Part shown: piece by piece, positions 25,556-33,402 of the stretch | Layout: each line of letters begins with the position of its first letter | Numbering within the stretch: position 1 is the first letter of the stretch | NCBI GenBank assembly: GCA_963800505.1 | Contig: CAWDBL010000032.1 | Location: 62,001 to 126,000, forward strand | Source: Fodinibacter sp963800505 | Lineage (GTDB): Bacteria; Actinomycetota; Actinomycetes; Actinomycetales; Dermatophilaceae | Reading direction: 5' to 3' | DNA length: 64,000 bases | Notes under the pieces: model-generated | What the model saw: the letters and a program-made list of their open reading frames with translations, nothing else | What the model was told of the DNA's origin: nothing | The model's database searches: none | Translations under genes and position numbers: made by a program

Positions 25556-26545
25556 ATGGCCTCGCGCAAGGGTGAGTTCGGTGAGCCGGTCGTGCTCGAC
25601 GTCGACGGCTTCGACGTGCGGGTGTCCAGCCCCCAGCGCGTCTACTTCGCGGCCCGGGGTGAGACCAAGCTCGACCTGGTCAACTACTACCTGTCGGTCG
25701 GCGACGGCATCGTCAACGCGCTGCGCGAGCGGCCGTGCATGCTGCACCGCTTCCCCGACGGCGTGTCGGGGGCCAAGGTGCACCAGAAGCGGCTGCCGCG
25801 GGGTGCGCCACCCTGGGTCGAGACGGTGCGCCTGCACTTCCCCCGATACGGCCTGCACGCCGACGAGCTGTGCGTCACCCGGCTGGCCGACGTGGCGTGG
25901 GCGGTGCAGATGAGCACCGTCGAGTTCCACCCGTGGAACAGCCGGCGGGCCGACACCGAGAAGCCCGACGAGTGGCGCATCGACCTCGACCCGATGCCGG
26001 ACGCGCCGTTCTCGAGAGTGCGTCGGGCCGCGCACGTGGCGCACGAGGTGCTCGACGAGCTGGGCGCCGTGGGCTGGCCGAAGACCAGCGGCGGCCACGG
26101 GCTGCACGTCTACGTGCGCATCGCGCCCGACCACGGGTTCGGCGACGTGCGCCGGGCGGCACTGGCGTTCGCGCGAGAGGTGGAGCGCCGCATCCCCGAC
26201 GACGTCACCACCACGTGGTGGCGCAAGGACCGCGACCCCGAGGCGGTGTTCGTCGACTACAACCAGAACGCCCGCGACCACACCATCGCCGCGGCGTACT
26301 CGGTGCGGGGCAACGACATCGGCACGGTCTCGACCCCCTTCCGGTGGGACGAGCTCGACGACGTCGAGCCCAACGACTTCACCATCGCGACGGTGCCGCA
26401 GCGGTATGCCGATCTCGGTGACCTGCACGCCGGCATCGACGGCGCGGTCTTCGACATCGCTCCCCTGCTGGAGTGGGCCGAGCGTGACGAGGCGGCCGGC
26501 GCGGAGCCGCCGCCAGAGCCCGAGGACGACACGGGGAAGCCCTGA
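25556..26545 (+). CDS. Stand-alone LigD-type polymerase/primase domain (NHEJ)
   Basis: This 329-residue protein is the archaeo-eukaryotic-primase polymerase domain found in LigD. It fills gaps with ribo- or deoxynucleotides during end joining. Visible are the metal-binding EWRIDLDPMPD, SGGHGLHVYVRI with the conserved His, and the C-terminal VDYNQNARDHTIAAAYSVR. No ligase or nuclease domain is attached, so it is the split form known from some actinobacteria. Ku is not in the window. Its TGA overlaps the arfB ATG (TGATG), linking the two in translation. Confidence 0.9.
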   Translation: MASRKGEFGEPVVLDVDGFDVRVSSPQRVYFAARGETKLDLVNYYLSVGDGIVNALRERPCMLHRFPDGVSGAKVHQKRLPRGAPPWVETVRLHFPRYGLHADELCVTRLADVAWAVQMSTVEFHPWNSRRADTEKPDEWRIDLDPMPDAPFSRVRRAAHVAHEVLDELGAVGWPKTSGGHGLHVYVRIAPDHGFGDVRRAALAFAREVERRIPDDVTTTWWRKDRDPEAVFVDYNQNARDHTIAAAYSVRGNDIGTVSTPFRWDELDDVEPNDFTIATVPQRYADLGDLHAGIDGAVFDIAPLLEWAERDEAAGAEPPPEPEDDTGKP

Positions 26546-26991
26546 TGGACCTCGTCGTCGCGCCGGGTCCCGGTGTGCCGCAGGGCCTCACGGTGCCGGG
26601 TGACATGCTGGTCGAGCGGTTCTCGCGGTCGTCGGGGCCAGGTGGGCAGGGCGTCAACACGGCCGACAGCCGGGTCGAGGTCGAGCTCGACGTGGTGGCG
26701 TTCGGCGGGTTCACCGACACCCAGCGGTCTCGGGTGCTGCGGGTGCTCGACCCGCGGCTGGTGGGCGGACGGCTGCTCGTCGTGGCGGCCTCCGAGCACC
26801 GCCAACAGCGCCGCAACCGGGTCGCGGCGCGGGAGCGGATGGCCGAGCTGCTGCGCGACGCGATGGCTCCCCCACCGGCTCCACGCCGGGCCACCCGCCC
26901 CACCCGCGGCTCGAAGGAGCGCCGGCTGTCGGCCAAGAAGCGCCGTGGCGAGACGAAGGCCGGTCGTGCGCGGCCGGCATCCGACGCCTGA
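26545..26991 (+). CDS. arfB: ArfB/YaeJ-like ribosome-rescue peptidyl-tRNA hydrolase
   Basis: ArfB frees ribosomes stalled on truncated mRNA. The 148-residue protein has the catalytic GGQ in RSSGPGGQGVNTADSRVEV and a strongly basic C-terminal tail (from about residue 112: SKERRLSAKKRRGETKAGR) that would enter the empty mRNA channel. Length fits the family. It overlaps the LigD polymerase gene by one base. The tail ends before two tandem hairpins that separate it from the convergent oxidase gene. Confidence 0.92.
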   Translation: MDLVVAPGPGVPQGLTVPGDMLVERFSRSSGPGGQGVNTADSRVEVELDVVAFGGFTDTQRSRVLRVLDPRLVGGRLLVVAASEHRQQRRNRVAARERMAELLRDAMAPPPAPRRATRPTRGSKERRLSAKKRRGETKAGRARPASDA

Positions 26992-27066
26992 CCTCGGGAC
27001 CTCTCGCGGAGTCAGGAGCACTGCGCGACGTCACCTCGATTCGACCAACCCTCCCAAGGAAGACAA

Positions 27067-27169
27067 GGGGTGCCGGGCGCGCGGTGACTCGCGCCCCTGG
27101 CACCCCAGGGAGGAGTGCCAAGACCACCGGGGGTGCCGGGCGCGCGGTGACTCGCGCCTCTGGCACCCC
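27067..27169. terminator. Two tandem copies of a 40-base hairpin between convergent genes
   Basis: Copies lie at 27067-27106 and 27130-27169 and differ at one base. Each begins GGGGTGCCGGGCGCG and ends CTGGCACCCC, giving a long stem with a short CGGTGACT-type loop. They sit between arfB (plus) and the D-amino-acid oxidase (minus), so they can act as a doubled bidirectional terminator. Confidence 0.75.
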
Positions 27170-27191
27170 ACGGGCGGAACCAGCGGTGCGG

Positions 27192-28136
27192 TCAGGCGGT
27201 GGCCTCGGCGACGAGGCGGACCACCTCGTCGGCGCAGCCCCACGACAGCGTGACGCCCGCGCCGCCGTGGCCGTAGTTGGTCACGACCGGTCGCCCACCG
27301 ACGTCGGATGCCGCGAGGCGCACCTCGGGTGCCACCGGCCGCAGCCCCACCTTGGCCCCGAGCACCTCGGCGTGGGCCAGCGCGGGCGCCACGGCGCGGA
27401 CCCGGCGCACGATCGCGTCGTGGACGTCCCGGTCGGGCACGGCGTCCCAGGAACCGGCGACGTCGGTGCCACCGCAGACCACCCAGTCGGGGTGGGGCAG
27501 CACGTAGACCATGCCGTCGGGGTGCTCGTCGTCGACGAGCCAGTGGGTCAGTCCGGGGTTGGCGAGCAGCGCCACCTGACCGCGCGACGGCGTGCCGGCG
27601 TGGTCGTCGACCAGCGTGCCCGAGCGCAGCCCGGCGGCCACGACCACCACGTCGCCGGGCACCTCGGCCAGGTCGCTCACCCACCCCCGGAGGAGCTCGA
27701 CCCCGGCCTCGGCGCACCGGGTCTCGAGCCACGCCAGGAACACCGGCATGGTCACCAGCGGCACGGTCGCCACCACCCCGGCGGGGGCTCCGGCCGGGAG
27801 CTCGTGAGGGCGCGCGTCGCGCCACCCAGGGAGAGCGGCGGCCCACCAGCGGTCGGCGGGACCACGTTCGACCACCACACCCTCGCGCAGGGCCACCCCC
27901 GTCTCGGGGTCCCGCGCCAGGTCGGTGAACCGGCCGAGCGCCACCCGCCCCCACTCGAGCACCCGGTCGCGCGGATCGACGTGGTAGGGGAACCACAGGC
28001 CGCCCGCCACCGCCGAGGTGGTGTCGGCCACCGGTTCGTCGCGGACGCAGCGCACGGTGTGGCCGGCCCGCGCGAGCCCGAGCGCCGACGTCAGCCCGAT
28101 GACGCCACCGCCGACCACCGTCAGGAGTGCCACCAC
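27192..28136 (-). CDS. D-amino-acid oxidase-like FAD enzyme
   Basis: This protein of about 314 residues starts with the Rossmann FAD motif VVGGGVIGLTSALGLARAG. It has family segments GGLWFPYHVDPRD, VVVAAGLRSGTLV and, near the C-terminus, VTNYGHGGAGVTLSWGCADE, where the Gly-rich loop meets FAD. It should oxidise D-amino acids (or a similar amine) to oxo acids with release of ammonia and peroxide. The GTG at 28136 is chosen because GGGGAGG lies five bases upstream and it opens the Rossmann strand directly. The gene is divergent from udgB with 25 bases between starts. Confidence 0.88.
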   Translation of the reverse strand: MVALLTVVGGGVIGLTSALGLARAGHTVRCVRDEPVADTTSAVAGGLWFPYHVDPRDRVLEWGRVALGRFTDLARDPETGVALREGVVVERGPADRWWAAALPGWRDARPHELPAGAPAGVVATVPLVTMPVFLAWLETRCAEAGVELLRGWVSDLAEVPGDVVVVAAGLRSGTLVDDHAGTPSRGQVALLANPGLTHWLVDDEHPDGMVYVLPHPDWVVCGGTDVAGSWDAVPDRDVHDAIVRRVRAVAPALAHAEVLGAKVGLRPVAPEVRLAASDVGGRPVVTNYGHGGAGVTLSWGCADEVVRLVAEATA

Positions 28137-28148
28137 CGCATCCTCCCC

Positions 28149-28154
28149 TAGCGT
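28149..28154 (+). promoter_or_regulatory. Leaderless -10 box (TAGCGT) for the UdgB gene
   Basis: TAGCGT is followed by seven bases and the ATG at 28162. No Shine-Dalgarno sequence is present. It lies inside the 25-base gap to the divergent oxidase gene, so the two promoters must overlap. Confidence 0.5.
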
Positions 28155-28161
28155 GGGCCCC

Positions 28162-28998
28162 ATGGACCCCCTCGACCCCCACCCGGTCACCGGTCATCTC
28201 TTCCCCTCACCGGTGCCGGCAGGGAGCGGGTGGCCGGGCGACCCGGCCGAGGTCTCGACCCCGGTGGCGGGAACCCCTGCTGCCGTACGCCGGCTCGCGG
28301 CGTCGGCGACCGGCATCCCCGAGCTGCAGGCGCGGATCTCGGTGTGCCGGGCCTGTCCACGCCTCGTGCGGTGGCGCGAGGACGTCGCGCGGTCGGGGCG
28401 ACGAGCCTCGTTCGCCGACCAGCCGTACTGGGGCCGGCCGGGGCCGTCGTTCGGCGACCCCGAGGCCGAGGTGCTGCTCGTGGGGCTCGCACCTGCCGCG
28501 AACGGCACCAACCGCACCGGTCGGATGTTCACCGGCGACTCCTCGGGTGACGTGCTGTATGCCGCGCTGCACCGCACCGGGTTCGCAGCGCTGCCCACAT
28601 CGGTCGCCGCGGGGGACGGTCAGTCGCTCACCGGCATCCGCATCGTCGCCGCCGTGCGCTGCGCACCGCCCGCGAACAAGCCCACTCCGGCCGAGCGGGC
28701 CACCTGCTCGGCCTGGCTCGAGCGTGACCTCGCCCTGTCCGCCCCCCGGCTGCGGGCGATCCTGTGCCTCGGCGCCATCGGCTGGGATGCCGCCCTCGCC
28801 GCCGCCCGTGGGCTCGGCTGGGACGTGCCACGCCCCAAGCCCCGCTTCGGACACGCCGCCGACGTGACGCTGACGACGCCGGAGGGACACGGCATGCGGC
28901 TGGTCGGCTGCTACCACGTGAGCCCGCACAACACGTTCACCGGCAGGCTCACGCCGGCGATGCTCGACGACGTGCTGCTGTCGCTGCGCGCCGGTTGA
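28162..28998 (+). CDS. udgB: Type 5 uracil-DNA glycosylase (UdgB-like)
   Basis: This 278-residue enzyme removes uracil and some deaminated bases from DNA. Motif A reads GLAPAANGTNRTGRMFTGD, and the second motif is HVSPHNTFTGRLT. An early CRACPRL supplies iron-sulfur Cys ligands, with others at VRCAPP and VGCYHV. The HPSP of relatives is HVSP here, a Pro-to-Val change beside the active site. The ATG at 28162 is set by the leaderless -10 box. Neighbouring pcrA and the LigD polymerase make this a repair-rich stretch. Confidence 0.9.
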   Translation: MDPLDPHPVTGHLFPSPVPAGSGWPGDPAEVSTPVAGTPAAVRRLAASATGIPELQARISVCRACPRLVRWREDVARSGRRASFADQPYWGRPGPSFGDPEAEVLLVGLAPAANGTNRTGRMFTGDSSGDVLYAALHRTGFAALPTSVAAGDGQSLTGIRIVAAVRCAPPANKPTPAERATCSAWLERDLALSAPRLRAILCLGAIGWDAALAAARGLGWDVPRPKPRFGHAADVTLTTPEGHGMRLVGCYHVSPHNTFTGRLTPAMLDDVLLSLRAG

Positions 28999-29039
28999 CC
29001 TCGCGGGCAATCCGGTCGCCGACGATGGTTCGGATCGCC

Positions 29040-29045
29040 TAGCGT
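29040..29045 (+). promoter_or_regulatory. Leaderless -10 box (TAGCGT) for the GNAT gene
   Basis: TAGCGT lies six bases before the ATG at 29052. The gap from udgB is only 53 bases, yet an own promoter is present and no ribosome-binding site is. Confidence 0.5.
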
Positions 29046-29051
29046 CGCAGC

Positions 29052-29618
29052 ATGATCCGCCTCGACCGCCCCGATGTCCGCGTGCACCTCAGCTACCTCG
29101 AGGCGCACGACGAGTTCGGCGGTCGCCACCGCGACGGCGACGGCGACTGGGTCGAGCCAGCCGACGACGGCGGCTACGCCGGCATCACCTGGACCCGCGC
29201 CGAGCTCGACACCCCTGACGGGTTCGCCCGGTTCGTGCGCTGGCGGCTGGACCGCGCCCGGGAGGACTCGCCCCGGCCCACCGGTCACGTGCCCTCGACC
29301 TTCTACTGGGCGGTGGACGACGCCGACCCCACGACCTACCTCTGCTCGATCTCGGTGCGACACCGCCTGACCCCGTTCCTGCTCGAGGTCGGTGGCCACA
29401 TCGGCTACTCGGTGCGGCCCAGCGCCCGCGGCCGGGGGGTGGCGACGGAGGCCCTGCGGCTCGTGCTGCCCCACGCGGCGGCCCTGGGCATCGACCCGGC
29501 CCTGCTCACCTGCGACCTCGACAACGTCGCGTCGGCCAGGGTCATCGAGGCCAACGGCGGTGTGCTCGAGGACGTCCGCGGCGACAAGAAGCGCTACTGG
29601 GTGCCGACGGGCGGCTGA
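29052..29618 (+). CDS. GNAT-family N-acetyltransferase
   Basis: This 188-residue protein fits the RimJ/GNAT fold. The acetyl-CoA loop is in the segment VRPSARGRGVATEALRL (around 125-140), followed by LLTCDLDNVASARVIEANGG. The N-terminal half has a long polar insertion. The substrate cannot be read from the sequence. It has a leaderless promoter of its own and is followed 37 bases later by the quinone oxidoreductase gene, which also has its own -10 box. Confidence 0.85.
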   Translation: MIRLDRPDVRVHLSYLEAHDEFGGRHRDGDGDWVEPADDGGYAGITWTRAELDTPDGFARFVRWRLDRAREDSPRPTGHVPSTFYWAVDDADPTTYLCSISVRHRLTPFLLEVGGHIGYSVRPSARGRGVATEALRLVLPHAAALGIDPALLTCDLDNVASARVIEANGGVLEDVRGDKKRYWVPTGG

Positions 29619-29643
29619 GCCACCGGGCGACGCGGCAGCGTCC

Positions 29644-29649
29644 TAGGGT
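29644..29649 (+). promoter_or_regulatory. Leaderless -10 box (TAGGGT) for the quinone oxidoreductase gene
   Basis: TAGGGT is followed by six bases and the ATG at 29656. A weak GGCGGG could serve as ribosome-binding site only if transcription began upstream. Confidence 0.5.
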
Positions 29650-29655
29650 GGCGGG

Positions 29656-30642
29656 ATGAGCGACACCACCGGCCCCGCGCTGATCGTCACGGCCCACGGT
29701 GGCACCGACGTGCTCACCGTCGAGGACCGCCCGGCACCCTCACCGGGTGCCGGCGAGGTGCTCGTCGAGGTGGCCGCCGCCGGTGTGAACTTCATCGACG
29801 TCTACGAGCGCGAAGGGGTCTACCCGACGAAGCCGCCCTTCGTCGGCGGCAACGAGGGAGCCGGCACCGTCGTCGCCGTGGGTGAGGGCGTCGACGGCTT
29901 CCACCCGGGCGACCGGGTGGCGTGGCCCCAGTCGCAGGGGAGCGCCGCCCGCTTCGCCGCGCTGCCGGCATCCGTGCTCGTGCTCGTGCCCGACGGCGTC
30001 GACGTCGAGACGGCGGCCGCGGTGATGCTCCAGGGCCTCACCGCGCAGTACCTCACCACCAGCACGTATGCCGTGCGCCCGGGTGACGTCGCGCTCGTGC
30101 ACGCGGCCGCGGGTGGCGTGGGGCAGCTGCTCGTGCAGCTGGTGCGGGCGCGCGGAGGCTCGGTCGTGGCGACGGCGGGCGGACCGGAGAAGTGCGAGAC
30201 GGTGCGGGCGCTGGGTGCCGAGCACGTCATCGACTACCGGGCGGTCGACGACCTCGCCGCCGAGGTGCGGCGGCTCACCGACGGGCGGGGCGTCGACGTG
30301 GCCTACGACGGGGTCGGCAAGGACACCTTCGACGCGTCCCTGGCCTCCCTGCGGCCGCGGGGGATGCTCGCGCTGTTCGGCGCCGCGAGCGGGCAGGTGC
30401 CGCCGTTCGACATCCAGCGGCTCAACCGGGCCGGCTCGCTGTTCCTCACCCGCCCCTCGCTCGGGGCCCACCTGGCCACCCGCGAGGAGCTCGAGTGGCG
30501 CGCCGGCGAGGTGCTCGGCGCGGTGGCCGATGGAAGCCTGCAGGTGGCGATCGGCGGGCGTTACCCGCTCGCCGAGGCGGCGAGAGCCTACGACGACCTC
30601 GAGAACCGCCGCACCCAGGGCAAGCTGCTCCTCATCCCCTGA
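29656..30642 (+). CDS. NADPH:quinone oxidoreductase (zeta-crystallin type MDR)
   Basis: This 328-residue zinc-free medium-chain reductase carries the GroES-like N-terminal domain (GAGEVLVEVAAAGVNFIDVYE, about 32-52). The nucleotide-binding motif VHAAAGGVGQLLVQLVRARG lies near residue 150. The family reduces quinones or enals with NADPH as a detoxification step. No zinc-ligand Cys cluster is present, which separates it from alcohol dehydrogenases. A palindromic element starts nine bases past the stop. Confidence 0.92.
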   Translation: MSDTTGPALIVTAHGGTDVLTVEDRPAPSPGAGEVLVEVAAAGVNFIDVYEREGVYPTKPPFVGGNEGAGTVVAVGEGVDGFHPGDRVAWPQSQGSAARFAALPASVLVLVPDGVDVETAAAVMLQGLTAQYLTTSTYAVRPGDVALVHAAAGGVGQLLVQLVRARGGSVVATAGGPEKCETVRALGAEHVIDYRAVDDLAAEVRRLTDGRGVDVAYDGVGKDTFDASLASLRPRGMLALFGAASGQVPPFDIQRLNRAGSLFLTRPSLGAHLATREELEWRAGEVLGAVADGSLQVAIGGRYPLAEAARAYDDLENRRTQGKLLLIP

Positions 30643-30651
30643 CCCGGCCAT

Positions 30652-30734
30652 CTCCCCGACTTTGTAGGGGAGAACCGCTCGAATCGGGTGCTCCGCCGCG
30701 TGTTGCGCGGCCTCCGACCTGCACAGTCGGGGAG
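30652..30734. repeat. Palindromic repeat element, copy 1
   Basis: CTCCCCGACTTTGTAGG (30652-30668) pairs with the end at 30718-30734 at 15 of 17 positions. The interior shares GCGTGTTGC and CGGCC blocks with the second copy at 31155. The element sits just after the stop of the quinone oxidoreductase gene and may also end its transcript. Confidence 0.65.
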
Positions 30735-30750
30735 GAGCGGGAGGGGCGGG

Positions 30751-31107
30751 TCAGCTGGCGGTGGTCCAGAGCACGGCGACGAGCACGTTGACCAAGGCCA
30801 GCACGCCGGCCGCCAGCACGAGCTGCGGGCGGGCGCCCTGGCCCTTGCGCTCCTTGGCCGCCGCGATCTCGGCGCAGGCCACGACCGCGATGGCGACCAG
30901 CAGCTTGACGCCGATCTTCATGTTGTTGGGCTCCTCGTCGTTGGCCTGCACCAGGCCCACGAGAATGATGCCGGTGACGAGCTGCGCGCGCGCACCCCAC
31001 ACCAGGGCGGGGGTGACCGCCCCCCGCGCGACGAAGAGCGCGCTGCCGATGATCGCGGCCATGCCGAGCAGGTGGAGGACGACGAAGACGTGGATCAGGA
31101 GTTCCAT
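30751..31107 (-). CDS. Small integral membrane protein, unknown function
   Basis: This 118-residue protein has four hydrophobic segments (about 3-22, 28-50, 63-80 and 93-115). A short charged loop (QANDEEPNNMK) and a basic stretch (AKERKGQGARPQ) lie between them. No family is recognised beyond a small four-helix membrane protein. ATG at 31107 is chosen because TAGGGT ends six bases upstream; a GTG two codons earlier abuts the -10 box. It is flanked on both sides by copies of the same palindromic element. Confidence 0.7.
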   Translation of the reverse strand: MELLIHVFVVLHLLGMAAIIGSALFVARGAVTPALVWGARAQLVTGIILVGLVQANDEEPNNMKIGVKLLVAIAVVACAEIAAAKERKGQGARPQLVLAAGVLALVNVLVAVLWTTAS

Positions 31108-31113
31108 GGGCAC

Positions 31114-31119
31114 ACCCTA
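31114..31119 (-). promoter_or_regulatory. Leaderless -10 box (TAGGGT) for the small membrane protein
   Basis: On the minus strand TAGGGT is followed by six bases and the ATG at 31107. Confidence 0.45.
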
Positions 31120-31154
31120 GAGCCGACCGCGCACCGGGCTCACCACCGGCCACT

Positions 31155-31239
31155 CCCCCCGACTCTGTAGGTCTGCAGCCGCACGGATCGGGGTCCGCTC
31201 CGCGTGTTGCCCGGCCCCTCCCCTACAAAGTCGGGGAGG
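31155..31239. repeat. Palindromic repeat element, copy 2
   Basis: CCCCCCGACTCTGTAGG (31155-31171) pairs with CCTACAAAGTCGGGGAGG (31222-31239). Interior blocks (CGGATCGGG, CCGCGTGTTGC, CGGCC) match copy 1 at 30652. It ends 12 bases before the stop of the response regulator. Confidence 0.65.
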
Positions 31240-31251
31240 GGCGGGGCGGGG

Positions 31252-31974
31252 TCAGAGGAGGCGGCGACCCATCGCCCAGGCGGTGAGCTCGTGCCGCGAG
31301 GACAGCTGCAGCTTGCGCAGCACCGAGGAGACGTGCGTCTCGACCGTCTTGACCGAGATGAACAGCTCCTTGGCGACCTCCTTGTACTGGTAGCCGCGGG
31401 CGATCAGCCGCATCACCTCACGCTCGCGCGCCGAGAGCCGGTCGAGCTCCTCGTCGACCTCGGCGATCTCGCCGGCAGCGGCGCCGAAGGCGTCGAGCAC
31501 GAACCCTGCGAGCCGCGGCGAGAACACGGCATCCCCGTCGGCGACCCGGCGGATGGCGGTGATCAGGTCGCGCGCGCCGATCGTCTTGGTGACGTAGCCG
31601 CGCGCGCCGGCGCGGATGACGGCGATGACGTCCTCGGCGGCATCCGAGACCGACAGGGCCAGGAAGCGCACCGGGGCGCCCGAGCGCGCCTGCACGCCGA
31701 AGCAGCCGTGGATGACGTCGACACCGCCGTTGCCGTTGCCGCCGGGCAGGTGCACGTCGAGGAGCACGACGTCGGGCTGCTCGGCCCGGATGACGGCGAT
31801 CGCCGTGTCGACGTCGGGCGCCTCACCGACGAACTCGCACACCGGGATCCCGCTGGCAGCCATCGCGTCGGTCAGCTCGGCGCGTACCCCGGTGCGGAAC
31901 ATCCGGTGGTCGTCGACGAGCACCACCCGCACGGGTCCGGGCTGCGCACCTGCGGTCGGGGTCGGTTGGCTCAT
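31252..31974 (-). CDS. NarL/LuxR-family response regulator (LiaR/EsrR-like)
   Basis: This 240-residue protein has a receiver domain (VRVVLVDDHRMFRTG, phospho-acceptor Asp in VVLLDVHLPG, Lys in GYVTKTIG). A LuxR helix-turn-helix follows (LSAREREVMRLIARGYQYKE, then LFISVKTVETHVSSVLRKL). ATG at 31974 has AAGGAGG seven bases upstream and overlaps the kinase stop (ATGA). It should be phosphorylated by the adjacent PspC-domain kinase. Layout matches the C. glutamicum EsrISR and Bacillus LiaFSR envelope-stress systems. Confidence 0.93.
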   Translation of the reverse strand: MSQPTPTAGAQPGPVRVVLVDDHRMFRTGVRAELTDAMAASGIPVCEFVGEAPDVDTAIAVIRAEQPDVVLLDVHLPGGNGNGGVDVIHGCFGVQARSGAPVRFLALSVSDAAEDVIAVIRAGARGYVTKTIGARDLITAIRRVADGDAVFSPRLAGFVLDAFGAAAGEIAEVDEELDRLSAREREVMRLIARGYQYKEVAKELFISVKTVETHVSSVLRKLQLSSRHELTAWAMGRRLL

Positions 31975-33287
31975 GACGTTCCTCCTTCGATGGGTGGCAG
32001 CGTCAGCTCCACCTCGGTTCCGTCGTCGCGGCGTCGCACGCGTGCCGTGCCTCCGTGCCGCTCCATCCGGCCCAGGATCGACTGGCGCACGCCGAGCCGG
32101 TCGTCGGGCACGGTCTCGAGGTCGAAGCCCGCGCCACGGTCGCGCACGAACGCCTCGACCCCGGTGGGCCCGATCTCGACGTAGGCGGTGACCGGCGTGC
32201 CGCCGTGCCGCACGGCGTTGAGCAGCGCCTCTCGCATGGCCTGCGCGAGCGCCGCGCCGTGCGGCTCGTAGGGGCGGTCTCCGGTCACGACGAGGTCGAT
32301 GGCCACGCCGTGCAGGTCCTCGACGTCGTGGGCCACCTCGGTGACCGCCGCGGCGAGGGTCGACTGCGAGCCCTGCGGCCCGGCGTACAGCCACGAGCGC
32401 AGCTCGCGCTCCTGCGCGCGGGCCAGCCGGGTGACGGCGGCGCTGTCGTGCGACTGGCGCTGGATGAGCGCGAGGGTCTGCAGCACCGAGTCGTGCAGGT
32501 GCGCGGCGATGTCGGCCCGCTCGGTGGCGCGCGCGGCGGCCACCTGCTCGCGGCGCAGGTCGCCCCACAGGCGCAGCGCCCACGGGGCGGCGATGATCAG
32601 GGCTCCGACGAGCACGGCGATGGCGGCGAGCAGGGCGTCCCAGACGGCGGAGATCGACTCGCCGCGCGTGACGATGACGAGGATGCCGGCGATCGCCAGC
32701 CCGACGCCCAACGCCACCCGCATCCAGCCGTAGCGCCCCTCACCGGAGCCCAGCCACCGCGAGCGCTGGGCGTCGTCGAGGTTGGACCACGCGACGATGG
32801 CGCCGACCGCGATCGTGAACAGGGGCACGAGCAGGGTTCCGATGACCCCACCGCCGAGCACCGGGGTGAGCAGCACCGCGCCGCCGACGACGAGCAGGCC
32901 GCCCACGACGAGCACCAGCCCCCACTGCCGGCGTTCCGGCGGCGTGCCCTGGTCGGGCAGCTGCGACGGGTCGACGTCGAGGTCGCCCTCGGGGGTGAGG
33001 GCCCAGAGGAAGACGTAGGCCGCGAGGCCGGCACCGCCGGCGAGGGTGAGCAGGATGAAGGTGATCCGCACGCTGCGACGCGACACGCCCAGGTGGCGGG
33101 CCACCGCACCGCAGACCCCCGGGGTCCACCCGCGGGAGCGGGACCGCACGAGCGGGGGTCTCGGCGGGCGGGCCGGCGGGCGGTCGTAGCCGTACGCCGA
33201 CGGCATCCCCGCCGCGGCACCGGCGTCGGGACCACCGTCGGTCACCGGGCGCGGGTGCGCGGCTGCAGGCTCGTAGGGCGTGGGCAC
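31971..33287 (-). CDS. PspC-domain sensor histidine kinase (EsrS/LiaS-like)
   Basis: This 438-residue kinase has an N-terminal PspC domain (WTPGVCGAVARHLGVSRRSV, about 55-110) and then four or more membrane helices. Its HisKA_3 segment has the phospho-acceptor His in IAAHLHDSVLQTLALIQ. The HATPase domain shows ALLNAVRHGGTP and DRGAGFDLETV. The PspC domain probably senses membrane stress or binds the LiaF-like partner. The GTG at 33287 is used. The divergent partner gene starts 115 bases away at 33403. The coupled response regulator follows. Confidence 0.92.
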   Translation of the reverse strand: MPTPYEPAAAHPRPVTDGGPDAGAAAGMPSAYGYDRPPARPPRPPLVRSRSRGWTPGVCGAVARHLGVSRRSVRITFILLTLAGGAGLAAYVFLWALTPEGDLDVDPSQLPDQGTPPERRQWGLVLVVGGLLVVGGAVLLTPVLGGGVIGTLLVPLFTIAVGAIVAWSNLDDAQRSRWLGSGEGRYGWMRVALGVGLAIAGILVIVTRGESISAVWDALLAAIAVLVGALIIAAPWALRLWGDLRREQVAAARATERADIAAHLHDSVLQTLALIQRQSHDSAAVTRLARAQERELRSWLYAGPQGSQSTLAAAVTEVAHDVEDLHGVAIDLVVTGDRPYEPHGAALAQAMREALLNAVRHGGTPVTAYVEIGPTGVEAFVRDRGAGFDLETVPDDRLGVRQSILGRMERHGGTARVRRRDDGTEVELTLPPIEGGTS

Positions 33288-33402
33288 ACCCCCATCCTGA
33301 CCTACGTTCCGGGGAAGCAGGGTCGGTCCCGGGGTCGGCTCAGGGGGGCGTCAGGGTCGACCCTCATGGCGGGCACCCCCTCGCCGGGACCACGCTGGAG
33401 CC

